Shown here in pieces: positions 5,237-6,025 of a stretch of DNA of 6,025 bases. The stretch is from Granulosicoccaceae bacterium (GTDB taxonomy: Bacteria; Pseudomonadota; Gammaproteobacteria; DAOVJZ01): assembly GCA_030632035.1 (NCBI GenBank), contig DAOVJZ010000099.1, forward strand, positions 1 through 6,025, read 5' to 3'. Numbering within the stretch: the stretch's first letter is position 1; each line of letters opens with the position of its first letter. Under the pieces are notes generated by a model. The model was not told where the DNA came from. It was given only the letters and a program-made list of their open reading frames with translations, and ran no database searches. A program made the translations under genes and the position numbers.

Positions 5237-5967
5237 TTAAATGCTATTAAAGAAATAAAATTAAAACACTGAAACCAGACATGGACTCGACTGAACCCGG
5301 CATCTTTAAGGCGTTGCTGGTGTTGTTCAATCGTATCAGGGATTAATATGTTTTCCAGTGCAGAACGTTTTTGACTGATTTCCATTTCACTGTAGCCGTT
5401 GGCCTTTTTAAATGCGATATGCATGTTTTGCTGGAACAATTGTTCATCATGTTCTGTAAAGTTTATTTTTTCAGACAGGATTAATGCGCCGTGGTCATTT
5501 AATCCGTTATGGATTTTTTTAATCAGGTCGAGACGCTGGCCGGGTTCAATAAATTGCAGGGTAAAATTTAATGTGACAACCGAAGCATTTTGTATATCAA
5601 CCTTTCTGATATCTTCACATAATACCTCGACTGGAAGGCCTGCCTCTTTGTTTATGTTTTCATGACAGTGTTGTGTCATCGCCTCGGCATTGTCCACGGC
5701 AATGATTTTACAGTCCTCATGGAGAATGCGACGACGCATGGAGAGTGTTGCGGCACCCAGCGAACATCCCAGATCATAAATACGGCTACCGGGCTGTGCA
5801 TATTGCCCCGCCAGTAAACCTACCAATGGAATAATGGTGTCATACCCCGGCACCGAACGCCGGATCATGTCAGGGAAAACGCTGGCAACACTTTCATCAA
5901 ACGCAAAATCAACAATGTGATCCTGTGCCTTGGAATAAATGTTATCTGTCTTTTTCTTGTCCGTCAT
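5233..5967 (-). CDS. cmoA: Carboxy-S-adenosyl-L-methionine synthase CmoA, 244 aa
   Basis: CmoA converts S-adenosylmethionine and prephenate into carboxy-S-adenosylmethionine, the donor used by CmoB; both act in the cytosol. Length matches the E. coli protein (247 aa). The signature FPDMIRRSVPGY (31-42) and Rossmann loop YDLGCSLGAATLS (64-76) are intact. Residues matching the E. coli binding site are present: Y42, G67, D92, D119, N134 and R201, the last being the carboxylate-binding arginine. It is the first gene of the pair, with cmoB overlapping by four bases. The ATG at 5967 gives the expected N-terminus but lacks a visible Shine-Dalgarno; TAAAAT lies only 7 nt upstream, and a second TATAAA at 6014-6009. 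The true promoter may lie beyond the window edge. Confidence 0.97.
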   Translation of the reverse strand: MTDKKKTDNIYSKAQDHIVDFAFDESVASVFPDMIRRSVPGYDTIIPLVGLLAGQYAQPGSRIYDLGCSLGAATLSMRRRILHEDCKIIAVDNAEAMTQHCHENINKEAGLPVEVLCEDIRKVDIQNASVVTLNFTLQFIEPGQRLDLIKKIHNGLNDHGALILSEKINFTEHDEQLFQQNMHIAFKKANGYSEMEISQKRSALENILIPDTIEQHQQRLKDAGFSRVHVWFQCFNFISLIAFK

Positions 5968-6008
5968 AATGGTGATTTTACATGAATAAATTGTTGTATT
6001 TAAAGCTT

Positions 6009-6014
6009 TTTATA
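6009..6014 (-). promoter_or_regulatory. Candidate -10 element for cmoAB
   Basis: The minus strand reads TATAAA in the context CACTATAAAAAGC, 41 nt upstream of the cmoA start. The region where a -35 box would lie falls outside the window, so this cannot be tested here. An alternative, TAAAAT at 5980-5975, would place the transcript start almost at the ATG. Confidence 0.22.
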
Positions 6015-6025
6015 GTGAAAACAGG

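Overview
The window looks like chromosomal DNA of a gammaproteobacterium. The right end carries a cmoA-cmoB pair, the wobble-uridine tRNA modification genes typical of that class, with the ligand-binding residues of the Escherichia coli enzymes conserved. Protein families and the moderate base composition fit, but the sequence does not fix a genus.

Layout. (1) Positions 1-1137, minus strand: two tightly spaced genes running off the left edge. The first is a 163-residue HExxH (zincin-like) protein that starts with TTG. The second is an open-ended gene of at least 213 codons whose N-terminus resembles a degenerate Mrr/PD-(D/E)XK nuclease. Only 4 nt separate them, yet their base composition differs sharply (roughly 50-58% GC against about 30%). 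(2) Positions 1138-1893: about 750 nt without a convincing gene, filled with repeats. These include a long inverted repeat (1361-1490), at least five other perfect small hairpins, and two copies of a 56-nt direct repeat. (3) Positions 1894-2094, plus strand: a two-helix membrane protein of DUF2892/YgaP-like type, followed by a strong 11-bp hairpin. (4) Positions 2316-4250, plus strand: a complete membrane histidine kinase with an MHYT sensor, PAS, HisKA and HATPase_c domains and no response regulator beside it. (5) Positions 4262-5967, minus strand: cmoA then cmoB with an ATGA overlap, convergent with the kinase and only 11 nt from its stop.

How the genes work together. CmoA makes carboxy-S-adenosylmethionine and CmoB transfers its carboxymethyl group to 5-hydroxyuridine at tRNA position 34; the overlap indicates one transcript with coupled translation. 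The kinase probably signals to a response regulator elsewhere. The left pair is the accessory part: a putative zinc peptidase plus a nuclease-like protein, next to repeat-rich DNA, resembles a defence or mobile-island cargo module. That role is inference; no recognised defence system can be named from what is visible.
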